41,549 nt of DNA from Pseudomonas gessardii (GCF_001983165.1 NZ_MNPU01000052.1:1-41549); one strand, 5' to 3'; shown: positions 16,220-25,701, numbered from the stretch's first letter. Numbers and translations are program-made. Notes: generated by a model not told the origin, from the letters alone.

Positions 16220-16236
16220 CTAAGGATCGTCTGATT
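16220..16236 (+). promoter_or_regulatory. 17-bp motif shared with the pilin promoter, copy 1
   Basis: CTAAGGATCGTCTGATT occurs here, 33 bases before the start of the first kinase gene, and identically at 24194-24210 before the pilin gene. TAAGGAT resembles the first half of enterobacterial RcsB boxes (TAAGAAT type). Candidate binding site for the RcsB-like regulator encoded at 23498. Confidence 0.55.
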
Positions 16237-16269
16237 TTTCCTACACCCGGCTGTCCCTAGAGTGCCGGG

Positions 16270-19044
16270 ATGAGATTAAAGAACTACCTCCATCAGATCA
16301 GCCCGGTCCTGTCCACACCCCATGCTGCGCGGCGTCTGCTGCGCATTTTTGCGTTGGTGCTGCTGGTGGGTATCCTCGGTGGCGTGTACAGCTTCCTGTG
16401 GTTCACGTTCAACAATGAAGTGTCCCAACGGCGCAGCTATATGAGCAGCGCCATCGCCGAGGCACACACCTTTTTCACCACCCGTGAAGCCCTGCTGGAG
16501 AGCCTGAGCCTGTCGGCCACGCGCAAGACCAAGCAGAACCTGCCCGTGTCGAATGAAGAGATCCGCCTGCTGCTGGGGCAGACCCCAGGCAAGCAGTGGA
16601 GCATCTGGCTGACCCAACGCATGCGCGACTATTTGCAAGCCAAGCGGCTCAACCTGCTCTATGTCAGCACCGAGGGCCAGGTGCTGCGCCTGTATAACGC
16701 CACGGCGGTGCCCGCCGACTTCCCCCGGGCCATGCTGGACCGGTTGCACACCCTCAGGCTTGAGAACACCTTGCAGGAACTCTGGCTGACCCACGCGTTC
16801 GACGGGCACTCGCAGTTGTACATTTTTATCCGCCTGGACGAACGAGACGTGAACTCCGGCTGGCTCGGCCTGGAAATGGATGACCGCGAAGTGTCCAGCG
16901 CCCTGGATGACCACAGTGCCGGCGAGTTCACCATGTTCAACTCCCAGGGCATGGCGCTGTTCAGCAACAGCCAGAAACCGCCACCGGGGCAGCACCTGCC
17001 GCAACTGCACCAGCAGGATTTTTTCGGCTTTGTCGGCCCGGGCTGGTTGCCCGAGCAGTTGGTGCTGCGCAAACAATTGAAATCCTCGGACTGGCAGCTC
17101 ACCTACTCCATCGACCTGCGGGCGGTGTTGCAGGCTCTGTGGCCGCAAATGGCCGGCGCCCTGTTGTTCTGCCTGCTGAGCATCAGCCTGGTCTGCCTGT
17201 TGACCCGGCGCCTGGAGCTGCGCGTCATCACCCCGGCGCTCCACCGCATCCAGGCCCTGGTGGAAAGCGAGCTGTTCAGCCGCGACGTGATCCAGACCGC
17301 CCCCGTGGCCCTGTGCGTACTGCGCCGCACCGATGGCCAGGTGGTGCTGAAAAACACCCTCGCCCAACACTGGCTGGGCCACTGTGCCGAGGAACTGGGG
17401 CCCGGCTGGATCCGCGACGCGTTCCACCCCACCGTCCCTCGCCTGAGCGACTACTTTGAAACCGCCGATGGCCGCCACCTGTACCTGAGCAGCGCGCCCA
17501 CCCGCTATAAAGGCGAAGACGTGTTGCTGTGCGCCTTCAGCGACATCAGCGCGCGCACGCAAATCGAAGCGGCGCTGGAGCAGGCACGCCAATCGGCGGA
17601 TGCCGCCAACCAAGCCAAGACCTTGTTCCTGGCAACCATGAGCCACGAAATCCGCACGCCGCTGTATGGCGTACTGGGCACCCTGGAATTGCTCGCCCGC
17701 ACCCAGCTGGATGCCCAGCAGAAAAACTACCTGCACGCCATCGAAGGCTCTTCGGCCACCCTGCTGCAACTGATCTGCGATGTGCTGGATGTGTCGAAGA
17801 TCGAGGCCGGGCAACTGGCCCTGGAGTTGAGTGAGTTCTGCCTGCCGACCCTGGTGCAAGAGGTGGTGCAGGGGTACGCGGCGGCGGCGCAGCGCAAAGG
17901 CTTGCTGTTGTATGCCTGCCTCGACCCGCAATTGCCGCAGTGGCTGATCGGCGATGTCAGCCGCGTACGCCAGATCCTCAACAACCTGCTGAGCAACGCG
18001 GTCAAGTTCACCGACTCCGGGCGCGTGGTGCTGCGGGTCAAGCCGTTGAGCCGCGACGGTGAACGTGTGTGCCTGCAGTGGCAAGTCTCGGACACCGGCA
18101 AAGGCATTGCCCATGAAGACCAGCCGTCTATTTTCGAGCCGTTCTACCAGACCGAAGGCAACCACCAGGTAGTGGCCGGCACCGGCCTTGGCCTGGCGAT
18201 CTGCCTGCGCCTGACCCACTTGATGAATGGCACCCTGCGCATGGTCAGCGAGCCTGGCCTGGGCAGCAGTTTTTCCCTGATCATGCCGCTGGAACAGCCG
18301 TCCGCCAGCAGCACGGCCCCGCAGGCCCAGCCGCTGTTGGCGCCAGAGGTCGTGTATGTGGTCTCGCCCATCCGTGAGCTGGCCGAGAGTATCAGCGGCT
18401 GGTTACGCCGCTGGGGCGCCCGGGCGCAGGTCGGCCTGCCGCCCGGCACCGAACCGACGGCAACTTGCGTGTTGCTCGAACTGCACCCCGGCGCCATCGC
18501 CGAGCCGCTGACCGCCCAATGGCATGGCCCACAGGTCCTGGCCAGCGCCGATGGCTGGAAGGTCAACCTCAATGACCTGCACGCGATCCACCGGGCCGTT
18601 CACCAGGCCCAGGGTGGCCAGGCGGCGCAGCCCCAGGCGCTGACTGAGCTGCGTGACTTATCGCCGCTGCACCTGCACATCCTGGTCGCCGAAGACAACG
18701 TCATCAATCAGTTGATCCTGCGCGACCAGCTTGAAGAACTGGGCTGCACCGTGGAACTCGCCAGCAATGGCGAGGAGGCCCTGTCACGCTGGCACGACGA
18801 TGCATTCGATATCGTCCTGACCGACGTCAACATGCCGGTTCTCAACGGTTACGAACTGGCCGAAACCCTCCGGCGCCGGGGCTGCACCGTCCCGATCATC
18901 GGCGCCACCGCCAATGCCCTGCGCGGTGAAGACACCCTCTGCCTGGCCGCCGGCATGAATCACTGCCTGGTCAAACCCTTTACCCTGCGAGCCCTGTTCA
19001 ATACCCTGGCTCCCTACGGACGAGTTCCCCATGAAGCGCTGTAG
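16270..19044 (+). CDS. Hybrid sensor histidine kinase, PvrS/RocS-like
   Basis: Inner-membrane sensor of 924 residues. Transmembrane helices at about 25-46 and 288-310 enclose a periplasmic domain. A PAS-like stretch follows (about 340-430), then the dimerisation/phospho-acceptor helix with H459 (FLATMSHEIRTPLYGVLGTL), and the ATPase domain (RQILNNLLSNAVKFTDSG, DTGKGIA, GTGLGLAI). A receiver domain with D852 (FDIVLTDVNMPVLNGYEL) completes it. No Hpt domain follows, unlike the second kinase, so phosphate may pass through that protein's Hpt. The start is the ATG after agagtgccggg. Its 3' end overlaps the next gene by 14 bases. The order with the next three genes resembles the pvrS-pvrR-rcsC-rcsB or roc loci of P. 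aeruginosa. Confidence 0.88.
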   Translation: MRLKNYLHQISPVLSTPHAARRLLRIFALVLLVGILGGVYSFLWFTFNNEVSQRRSYMSSAIAEAHTFFTTREALLESLSLSATRKTKQNLPVSNEEIRLLLGQTPGKQWSIWLTQRMRDYLQAKRLNLLYVSTEGQVLRLYNATAVPADFPRAMLDRLHTLRLENTLQELWLTHAFDGHSQLYIFIRLDERDVNSGWLGLEMDDREVSSALDDHSAGEFTMFNSQGMALFSNSQKPPPGQHLPQLHQQDFFGFVGPGWLPEQLVLRKQLKSSDWQLTYSIDLRAVLQALWPQMAGALLFCLLSISLVCLLTRRLELRVITPALHRIQALVESELFSRDVIQTAPVALCVLRRTDGQVVLKNTLAQHWLGHCAEELGPGWIRDAFHPTVPRLSDYFETADGRHLYLSSAPTRYKGEDVLLCAFSDISARTQIEAALEQARQSADAANQAKTLFLATMSHEIRTPLYGVLGTLELLARTQLDAQQKNYLHAIEGSSATLLQLICDVLDVSKIEAGQLALELSEFCLPTLVQEVVQGYAAAAQRKGLLLYACLDPQLPQWLIGDVSRVRQILNNLLSNAVKFTDSGRVVLRVKPLSRDGERVCLQWQVSDTGKGIAHEDQPSIFEPFYQTEGNHQVVAGTGLGLAICLRLTHLMNGTLRMVSEPGLGSSFSLIMPLEQPSASSTAPQAQPLLAPEVVYVVSPIRELAESISGWLRRWGARAQVGLPPGTEPTATCVLLELHPGAIAEPLTAQWHGPQVLASADGWKVNLNDLHAIHRAVHQAQGGQAAQPQALTELRDLSPLHLHILVAEDNVINQLILRDQLEELGCTVELASNGEEALSRWHDDAFDIVLTDVNMPVLNGYELAETLRRRGCTVPIIGATANALRGEDTLCLAAGMNHCLVKPFTLRALFNTLAPYGRVPHEAL

Positions 19045-20236
19045 CATTTTGATTGTCGAAGACCACCCCTTCCAGCACCTGTTCCTGCAGAACCTGTTCA
19101 ACCAATTGGGCGACTTTGACCTGACGTACGCGAGCGACGGAGAGCAGGCACTGGCCTGCCTGGGACAACAGGATTTTGACCTGGTGCTCACCGACCTGCT
19201 GATGCCGGGCATGGACGGCGTGCAATTTATCCAGGGCCTGGCCGCCCACCCTTCGCGACCGGCCCTGGCGATCATGAGCGCCGCCTCGCGGCGCATGCTG
19301 ATGGGCGCCAGCCTGGTGGCGAGCAACCTGCAGGTGAAAGTGCTCGGGCTGATTTCCAAGCCGGTGAATGCCGCCGCCCTGCGCTGCCTGACTGACCAAC
19401 TGAAGCTGCTGCGCCACACCGCACCGGCGCAAACCCAGCCTGGTATCGACCGCCAGGCGATTCTGGCCGCACTGGATAACGGCCAGTTGCAAGCCTGGTT
19501 CCAACCCAAGAAAGCCCTGAGCAATGGCCGCATCGTCGCCGCCGAAGCCCTGGTGCGCTGGGATCACCCCGAGTACGGCACGCTGCTGCCCGGCCTGTTC
19601 CTGCCGGCGCTGATCGCCTGCGGCCTGGAAGAACGCCTGCTGTGGCGCGTGCTGGAACAGGCGATGGCGGCCCAGGCCGTCTGGCGCCAGGAAGGCTATG
19701 ACATCCCGGTGTCGATCAACCTGCCCACGCACCTGCTCAACAGCCACGACCTGCCCGACCGCATCCTGGCCTTCGTCCTCGAACACCAAGGCTTGCCCGG
19801 GCGGATTTGCTTTGAGTTGATGGAGTGTTCGGTGCCCGACGACATCAGCAATTTCTACGCCGGGACCTGCCGCCTGCGGATCAAGGGGTTCGGCCTGTCC
19901 CAGGATGATTTCGGCAAGGGCTACAGCTCTTATATGAACCTGGTGTCGGCACCGTTCACCGAGCTGAAAATCGACCGCGCGCTGGTGCAAGGCTGCAACG
20001 CCAATGAGGAATTGGCCCAGGCGCTCACCAGTATCGTCAGCCTGGGCCGCCAATTGGGCTTGACGGTCGTGGCAGAAGGCGTAGAAACCGCACAAGAACT
20101 TGCGCTGTTGCGTAAAATCAACTGCACTCAGGTCCAAGGCTTCCTGATCTCCCACGCCGTGCCTTCGGACCAGTTCCAGCACTTGCTGAGCCATGACGGC
20201 CCGGCAAACGCTTATTGGCCTTCGCCAGGGTGTTGA
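19031..20236 (+). CDS. REC-EAL response regulator (c-di-GMP phosphodiesterase), PvrR/RocR-like
   Basis: Length 401. The receiver domain has phospho-acceptor D55 (FDLVLTDLLMPGMDG) and the family acidic pair VEDH. The EAL domain begins at E172 (AAEALVRWDHPEYG). Catalytic-site residues are present: SINLP (Asn), FELMECS (Glu), LSQDDFGKGYSS (Asp-Asp), ELKIDRALV (Lys), VVAEGVET (Glu) and VQGFLIS (Gln). It should therefore hydrolyse c-di-GMP when activated. ELMEC replaces the usual ELTES, and K replaces T in DFGTG. In relatives this regulator opposes the DNA-binding regulator by lowering c-di-GMP and reducing fimbriae and biofilm. Confidence 0.9.
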   Translation: MKRCSILIVEDHPFQHLFLQNLFNQLGDFDLTYASDGEQALACLGQQDFDLVLTDLLMPGMDGVQFIQGLAAHPSRPALAIMSAASRRMLMGASLVASNLQVKVLGLISKPVNAAALRCLTDQLKLLRHTAPAQTQPGIDRQAILAALDNGQLQAWFQPKKALSNGRIVAAEALVRWDHPEYGTLLPGLFLPALIACGLEERLLWRVLEQAMAAQAVWRQEGYDIPVSINLPTHLLNSHDLPDRILAFVLEHQGLPGRICFELMECSVPDDISNFYAGTCRLRIKGFGLSQDDFGKGYSSYMNLVSAPFTELKIDRALVQGCNANEELAQALTSIVSLGRQLGLTVVAEGVETAQELALLRKINCTQVQGFLISHAVPSDQFQHLLSHDGPANAYWPSPGC

Positions 20237-20304
20237 CGAACGTCGCTCGCTATCGAGGTCATTGTGTTTAAAAGCTGTGCCCCTACTGCCGTAAAGGCGC
20301 CGTA

Positions 20305-23300
20305 ATGCATCATCCCAACGCCTTCCTGGAAAAACTGGCCAGCAGTTCGCTGCGCCGCAATAAAGGCTTACTGGTACTCGGCGCCCTGGCGCTGTTGCTG
20401 CTGGGCATCAGTTTCCTGGGGGTGCAGCGCATGGTCGATGAACAGCGCGATACCTTGCAGTTCCACTTTGCCCGCCTGATGGAGAACATCCACGAGCAGG
20501 AAGTGTTCCTGGGCGCCATCTCCCGGGAAAGCAGCAAGGGCCAGTTGAACCCCAAAGGCATACTGCCCCCCTATCTGCAACAGCCGTTGCCCGAAGAGGG
20601 GCCGAATATCTACCTGGGCCGGGGGTTGCGGTTTTCCCTGCCCTATAGCGTGAAAATCAACCCGGACAAGATTGCCGCCAGCCAACACCCCAAAATATTC
20701 GCCCTGGGCGCTTACCTGGCCGCCTACTACAGCGCGTTCTGGGCGGCCTCGCACTATCACTCGCCCCAGGTGTTCCTGATCAATGGCCCGGATAACTTCG
20801 ACCTGACCGTGCCCGCCACCGGCCGGACGCGCGGTGGCGAACAGGTGCAGATGACGACGCTGGTGGACATCATCACCCGCTTGAAAGAACGCCAGCGCCT
20901 GCCAAACCCGTCGCAATCGGCTCATCAGGTGCACTGGGAATCTTACCAGCCGCCTCCCGGCCCCCCGCAAACCCCTGTCCTGCTGGCCTATGTCAATATC
21001 AACCTGGCCCCCACCGCAATGGCCGTCGAAGGCGCCAACAACTGGGCGGTGGTGGCCTCGCTGTTGAGCCTGTCCCAGGTCAATAACATCGAGCGCTTGC
21101 TGCAGTGGTCGATCTACGATCGGGTCACTTTGATCAGCCCCGCCGGCGCGGTCTTGACCGGGGCCGTCCAACCCGGCCAAGCGCTGGACGAAGGCGTCAA
21201 TGTCACCCGCGACGGCCTGGTGTTCAAGCTGATCAGCCCCGGCGCACAACACTGGACGGCGATCTACGTGATCACGCTGCAACGGTTCCTGGACTACGCC
21301 TTCTGGCCATTGCTGGGCCTGGTGGCCCTGGTGCTGGCGATGCTGGGCTGCAGCCGGGCCTTCAATCGCTGGTACAAGGCCCGTGTGGTGTTGCCGGCCC
21401 ATCAGGCCCACGCCAGCATCGCTGAAAGCGAGGCCTTCAGCCGGGCCGTCATTGACACCGCGCCGACCGGCCTGTGGGTCATCCGCCGCAGCGATCACCA
21501 CAGGCTGGTGCAAAACCAGCATGCCCGGCAATGGCACGACACCCGGCAACTGATCGACCTGCTGCAACAGCAACCGCCGACCGCACCGGGCCAGGCCAAC
21601 CTTGAGATCGACGGGCGTCACCTGCATGTCGCCTTCGTGCCCACCCGCTACCAGGGCCAGGATGCCTGGCTGTGTACGGCACATGATGTGACCCGGCATA
21701 TCGAGGACACCGCCGCCCTGGAAGACGCGCGCCAGGCCGCCGACTCGGCGAACCAGGCCAAGAGCCGCTTCCTGGCGACCATGAGCCATGAAATCCGCAC
21801 CCCGCTGTATGGCGTGCTGGGGACCCTGGAACTGCTCGGCCTCACCCCGCTCGCCCCGCGCCAGCAGGATTACCTGCACACCATCCAGCGCTCCTCGACC
21901 ACCTTGTTCCAACTGATCAGCGATGTGCTGGATGTGTCGAAGATCGAGTCCGGGCAGATGACCCTCGAACTTCAGGACTTCTGCCCGCTGGAACTGACCG
22001 AAGACAGCGTGCGCACCTACAGCGCGTTCGCCCGCAGCAAAGGCTTGCAGCTCTATGCCTGCATCGATGCACAACTGCCGGCCCGGCTGCGCGGCGACCC
22101 GTTGCGGCTTCGCCAGATCCTCAACAACCTGCTGAGCAACGCGATCAAGTTCACCGATAACGGCCGCGTGGTCCTGCGGGTACGGGTGCTGGGCAGCGCA
22201 GACGGCCATGTGCGCCTGCAATGGCAGGTCAGCGACTCCGGCGTGGGCATTTCCCCAGCCCAGCAACCGCAACTGTTCGACCCGTTCTACCAGGCCGACG
22301 ATGCCACCAGCCAGGCCGGGGCCGGTCTGGGCCTGGCGATTTGCAAATGGTTGTGCGAGTTGATGCACGGCCAATTGAACGTGGTCAGCGAGCCCGGCCT
22401 GGGCAGCAGCTTTACCTTGCAAGTCGAGCTGCAAACGCTGCCGGGCACCTTGGCCGACTGCCCCACATTCAGCCCCGGTACACCCGCCGTCTATATCCGC
22501 GGGCAGGTGCTCGAACAGGCGCAGCACCTGCTGGGCTGGTTCGAGCGCCTGGGCCTGGACAGCCGCCTCGCCATGGCGGACACGCCGCCTTCCACGGCGC
22601 TGCTGGTGGACCTGTCGCCCCTGCCCGGCTGCCCGCCCTGGCCCGGCCAACGGGTCATCGCCCTGCCGGGCGGGCCGAACCCGCCACAGATGTGCGGTGC
22701 CGATTGGGTCGTCGATGCTGACGATCTGCGCGCGATTGCCTGGGCGGTCTACCTGGCACAGTACGGCGCCGACGCGGACAACCGCCCGGCCCTGCCGGCC
22801 AAAGCCCGCCCGCTGAACTTGCAGGTGCTGGTGGCCGAAGACAACCTGATCAACTCGGCGATCATCAAGGAACAGCTGGAGGCCCTGGGCTGTGCAGTGG
22901 TGCTGGCCGCCAACGGCGAACAGGCGCTGGCGCAGTGGTTGCCCGGGCGCTTCGACCTGGTGCTGACCGATGTGAATATGCCGGTGATGAACGGCTACCA
23001 ACTGGCCAAGGCTTTGCGTCAACAGGATGCAACCTTGCCGATTATCGGCGTGACCGCCAACGCGCTGCGCGAAGAAGGCGAGCGCTGCGCCGACGCCGGT
23101 ATGAATGCCTGGGTGGTCAAGCCGCTGAACCTGGCAACCTTGCGCGCCCAGCTGGAAAAGCACTGCAAGGTCGCCATGCCCGCCCTGGTCGATACGCCAC
23201 AGCTGTCGCCGAAAATGCGCGAGCTGTTTGTCAGCACCTTGCGCCAGGATGTCCACACCACGCTGGCGGCACTCGAACGCAACGATGCCAACGGCGTGGC

Positions 23301-23490
23301 GCAGCACCTGCACAGCATGGCCGGCGCCTTGGGCGCCGCGCAGGCCGGCGACATGGCCATGGCCTTTGTCGAGCTGGAATGCCGCCTGACCGGCCTGGCC
23401 ATGACCCCGGCCCTGGCCCTGGAAGTCCGGCAAAACCTGGCTCGGTTGACGACCTTGCTCGACGCCCTTGAATCCTCTCACTTTGGATAA
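20305..23490 (+). CDS. Hybrid histidine kinase with REC and Hpt domains, RcsC/RocS-like
   Basis: Length 1061. Membrane helices at about 20-38 and 328-350 bracket a long periplasmic sensor of about 290 residues. Kinase core: H495 (FLATMSHEIRTPLYG), RQILNNLLSNAIKFTDNG, DSGVGIS, GAGLGLAICKW. Receiver D889 (FDLVLTDVNMPVMNGYQL). C-terminal Hpt domain with H1003 (AQHLHSMAGALGAAQAG). A full His-Asp-His relay is thus present, fitting transfer to the regulator encoded seven bases downstream. Its kinase part closely matches the first kinase, suggesting an old duplication, but the periplasmic domains differ. The EAL-encoding gene ends 68 bases upstream. Confidence 0.9.
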   Translation: MHHPNAFLEKLASSSLRRNKGLLVLGALALLLLGISFLGVQRMVDEQRDTLQFHFARLMENIHEQEVFLGAISRESSKGQLNPKGILPPYLQQPLPEEGPNIYLGRGLRFSLPYSVKINPDKIAASQHPKIFALGAYLAAYYSAFWAASHYHSPQVFLINGPDNFDLTVPATGRTRGGEQVQMTTLVDIITRLKERQRLPNPSQSAHQVHWESYQPPPGPPQTPVLLAYVNINLAPTAMAVEGANNWAVVASLLSLSQVNNIERLLQWSIYDRVTLISPAGAVLTGAVQPGQALDEGVNVTRDGLVFKLISPGAQHWTAIYVITLQRFLDYAFWPLLGLVALVLAMLGCSRAFNRWYKARVVLPAHQAHASIAESEAFSRAVIDTAPTGLWVIRRSDHHRLVQNQHARQWHDTRQLIDLLQQQPPTAPGQANLEIDGRHLHVAFVPTRYQGQDAWLCTAHDVTRHIEDTAALEDARQAADSANQAKSRFLATMSHEIRTPLYGVLGTLELLGLTPLAPRQQDYLHTIQRSSTTLFQLISDVLDVSKIESGQMTLELQDFCPLELTEDSVRTYSAFARSKGLQLYACIDAQLPARLRGDPLRLRQILNNLLSNAIKFTDNGRVVLRVRVLGSADGHVRLQWQVSDSGVGISPAQQPQLFDPFYQADDATSQAGAGLGLAICKWLCELMHGQLNVVSEPGLGSSFTLQVELQTLPGTLADCPTFSPGTPAVYIRGQVLEQAQHLLGWFERLGLDSRLAMADTPPSTALLVDLSPLPGCPPWPGQRVIALPGGPNPPQMCGADWVVDADDLRAIAWAVYLAQYGADADNRPALPAKARPLNLQVLVAEDNLINSAIIKEQLEALGCAVVLAANGEQALAQWLPGRFDLVLTDVNMPVMNGYQLAKALRQQDATLPIIGVTANALREEGERCADAGMNAWVVKPLNLATLRAQLEKHCKVAMPALVDTPQLSPKMRELFVSTLRQDVHTTLAALERNDANGVAQHLHSMAGALGAAQAGDMAMAFVELECRLTGLAMTPALALEVRQNLARLTTLLDALESSHFG

Positions 23491-23497
23491 TCGCCCC

Positions 23498-24145
23498 ATG
23501 GAAACCCTCAATGTTGTTATCGCAGACGATCATCCCATCGTGCTGGTCGGGGTACGGGAACTGATCGAGCGCGATGCACGCTTTCGCGTGGTGGGCGAGG
23601 CCCTGTGCTCGAACACCCTGGTCAGCCTGCTGGAAAGCACCGCCGTGGACCTGGTGATCACTGATTTCAATATGCCCGCCGACTCGCCCTACGGCGACGG
23701 CCTCAAGCTGGTGGAATACCTGACGCGGCACTTCCCGACGGTACGTGTGCTGGTGCTGACGATGATCTCCAACCCCCTGATCCTGACGCGCCTGCAGGAA
23801 CTCGGGGTGCTGGCCGTGATTCAGAAAAACCAGATGTACGAGGAGATCCAGACCGTGCTCAAGGCCATCGGCCGGGGCAACCCGGTTCGCCATACCGGGC
23901 CGCAATCCACCTCGGTGATGGACTCGGGCGCCGACCTGGATCAGCGCTTTACCCGGTTATCGCCCAAAGAGCATGAGATTCTGCGTTTATTTGTGGCCGG
24001 GCAAAGCGTCAATGAAATTGCCCGCGGGCTGAACCGAAGTGCCAAAACCATCAGTACGCAAAAAATATCGGCCATGCGCAAGTTGGAAGTCAGCAGCGAT
24101 CAGTCGCTGCTGGCCTACTGTATTGAACGCAAACTTTTTAACTAA
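23498..24145 (+). CDS. RcsB-like response regulator (REC + LuxR-type HTH)
   Basis: ATG 23498 is chosen over the earlier in-frame TTG 23468 because it gives METLNVVIADDHPIVLVGVREL, matching RcsB in length (215) and alignment. Phospho-acceptor D56 (DLVITDFNMP) is at the same number as in RcsB. YGDGLKLVEYLTRHFP and VLVLTMISNPLI also follow RcsB. The C-terminal HTH reads RLSPKEHEILRLFVAGQSVNEIARGLNRSAKTISTQKISAMRKL. It is probably phosphorylated by the Hpt domain of the preceding kinase, and is the natural candidate activator of the adjacent fimbrial operon. Confidence 0.92.
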   Translation: METLNVVIADDHPIVLVGVRELIERDARFRVVGEALCSNTLVSLLESTAVDLVITDFNMPADSPYGDGLKLVEYLTRHFPTVRVLVLTMISNPLILTRLQELGVLAVIQKNQMYEEIQTVLKAIGRGNPVRHTGPQSTSVMDSGADLDQRFTRLSPKEHEILRLFVAGQSVNEIARGLNRSAKTISTQKISAMRKLEVSSDQSLLAYCIERKLFN

Positions 24146-24193
24146 CAAAAAATACAACTAACAGAACTGGCTGCACCGCTCAAAACTGCGCTT

Positions 24194-24210
24194 CTAAGGA
24201 TCGTCTGATT
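24194..24210 (+). promoter_or_regulatory. 17-bp motif shared with the kinase promoter, copy 2
   Basis: CTAAGGATCGTCTGATT, identical to 16220-16236. It sits 74 bases before the pilin start codon, in the gap between the regulator gene and the fimbrial operon. Downstream sequence is loosely alike too (ttcct...ccggct). Likely operator of the RcsB-like protein. Confidence 0.55.
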
Positions 24211-24284
24211 CCTCTCTTAGGGCCGGCTCTATATCGTGCTCCTGCACTTCATAGAACCTCTTAACCCTAATAATGGAATTGAGC

Positions 24285-24878
24285 ATGAAAAAGTTTTCCC
24301 TCGCACTTCTGACTCTTTCGATGTTTGCCGCCACTGGCGCCGCCTATGCCGCCGGGGAGGCTCCTGCCCCTGTCAAAGCCGGCAGCGGCACCATTAACTT
24401 CACCGGCGTTATTAACAACGACGCCTGCTCCGTTGAAGGTGCGGGCCTGAACAAGAATATTTCAGTGGCAATGGGTGAAGTGTCCATCAAAGATATGGGC
24501 ACTGCCTCCGCACCGATCGGCAGCGGCAAGTTGAGTGCTGAAAACTTCGATATGAAGATCAACTGCAACGCCGGCACCAAAGTATCGCTGATCTTTGAAC
24601 CGACCAGAGGCGAAGGCACAGGCCTCGTAGCCGGCACTAAAGTCTTGAGCGTGATCGGTGGCCTGGGCGCTGCCAAGAACGTCGGTATTGCCCTGCTCGA
24701 TGCCAATGGCGGCCTCATCGACCTGAGCTCGCCAGCCACCGCCAAGATCGAGAGCAACCTGCAAGATAGCAACGCGACCCTGAAATTCTCGGCCGCCTAC
24801 GTCACCACTGCCGCACTGGACAAAGTCGTTGCCGGTCAAGCGGATGCCACCCTGCCGTTCACCCTGCAATACGAATAA
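24285..24878 (+). CDS. Chaperone-usher fimbrial major subunit (Cup-type pilin)
   Basis: ATG 24285 (MKKFSLALL) is preferred to ATG 24273 since a GGAA sits upstream at the right distance and the signal peptide then has normal length (cleavage about AAYA/AG). Mature pilin: GTINFTGVINNDACSVEG and MKINCNAG give the conserved Cys pair of the Ig-like fold. The C-terminus ATLPFTLQYE has the alternating donor-strand pattern and penultimate Tyr. 197 residues. It is secreted through the usher and polymerises on the surface. First gene of a pilin-chaperone-usher operon like cupC or the core of cupA/cupD. Confidence 0.92.
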   Translation: MKKFSLALLTLSMFAATGAAYAAGEAPAPVKAGSGTINFTGVINNDACSVEGAGLNKNISVAMGEVSIKDMGTASAPIGSGKLSAENFDMKINCNAGTKVSLIFEPTRGEGTGLVAGTKVLSVIGGLGAAKNVGIALLDANGGLIDLSSPATAKIESNLQDSNATLKFSAAYVTTAALDKVVAGQADATLPFTLQYE

Positions 24879-24903
24879 GCCTTCGGGAAACCCATGCCTT
24901 GGC

Positions 24904-24923
24904 GCGGGGCTTTAAAGCCCCGC
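24904..24923 (+). terminator. Perfect 20-bp palindrome between pilin and chaperone genes
   Basis: GCGGGGCTTTAAAGCCCCGC, followed by ccctttcttccc. It could be a leaky terminator or an mRNA-stabilising hairpin, giving more pilin than chaperone/usher transcript, as is usual in chaperone-usher operons. Confidence 0.55.
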
Positions 24924-24951
24924 CCTTTCTTCCCAACCAGCGGTCATCATC

Positions 24952-25701
24952 ATGCTTTCTTTCTCCTCTCGGGCCTTGTGCCTCAGCCTGCTTGGCCTGT
25001 TTGCCATCAGCCAGGCCCACGCCAGCATTTCCCTGAGCGCCACCCGCCTGGTGTTCGACGGCAAGCACAAGGAAGCCGGTATTACCGTGCGCAATAGCGG
25101 TGACACCGTGCTGATCCAGTCCTGGATCGACACCAACAGCACCGACGCCAACCCCGTGCCTTTTGCAGTAACCCCGCCATTGGCACGGGTCAGTGGCCAG
25201 GAGCAGCAGTTGCTGCGGGTGATCTACGAAGGCCAGGGCATGCCGACCGACAAAGAGTCGGTGGTGTGGCTCAATGTCCAGGAAATCCCCCAGGCCTCGG
25301 CCACCCCGTACACCCTGCAGCTTGCGGTCCGCCAGCGCATCAAGGTGTTCTTCCGCCCTGCCGGGCTCCCGTCCGATGCCTACCTGGCGCCCACCGCGTT
25401 GTCTTGGCGGCTGCAAGAGCGTGCCGGTAAAACGCTGCTGCGCGTTCACAACCCGGGGCTTTATCACGTTTCGATCGCGGATATAACGCTTGAATCAGGA
25501 CAACTGAAAGATAAGCCGTTCGACTCCACAATGATTGCACCGGGCGAACAAAAAGAGTTCCCACTTAAACAACTGGATCACACCCATACCGCCACGTTGT
25601 TATTTAGCAGTATCAACGATTATGGCGCACAAGATCGTTATACCGCGCAACTGTCCAACACTGCCGACTCCCAAGCCAGCCCGAATACAGAGTCGCCTTA
25701 A
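24952..25701 (+). CDS. Periplasmic fimbrial chaperone (PapD/FimC family)
   Basis: 249 residues with a signal peptide (LCLSLLGLFAISQAHA/S). The two Ig-like domains show family marks: SLSATRLVFDGKHKEAGITVRN (conserved Arg of the subunit-binding cleft), VVWLNVQEIP and LAVRQRIKVFFRPAGLP (conserved Lys). The C-terminal domain (INDYGAQDRYTAQL) completes the fold. It caps pilin subunits by donor-strand complementation and delivers them to the usher. Its last 200 bases are richer in AT than the rest. Confidence 0.93.
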   Translation: MLSFSSRALCLSLLGLFAISQAHASISLSATRLVFDGKHKEAGITVRNSGDTVLIQSWIDTNSTDANPVPFAVTPPLARVSGQEQQLLRVIYEGQGMPTDKESVVWLNVQEIPQASATPYTLQLAVRQRIKVFFRPAGLPSDAYLAPTALSWRLQERAGKTLLRVHNPGLYHVSIADITLESGQLKDKPFDSTMIAPGEQKEFPLKQLDHTHTATLLFSSINDYGAQDRYTAQLSNTADSQASPNTESP

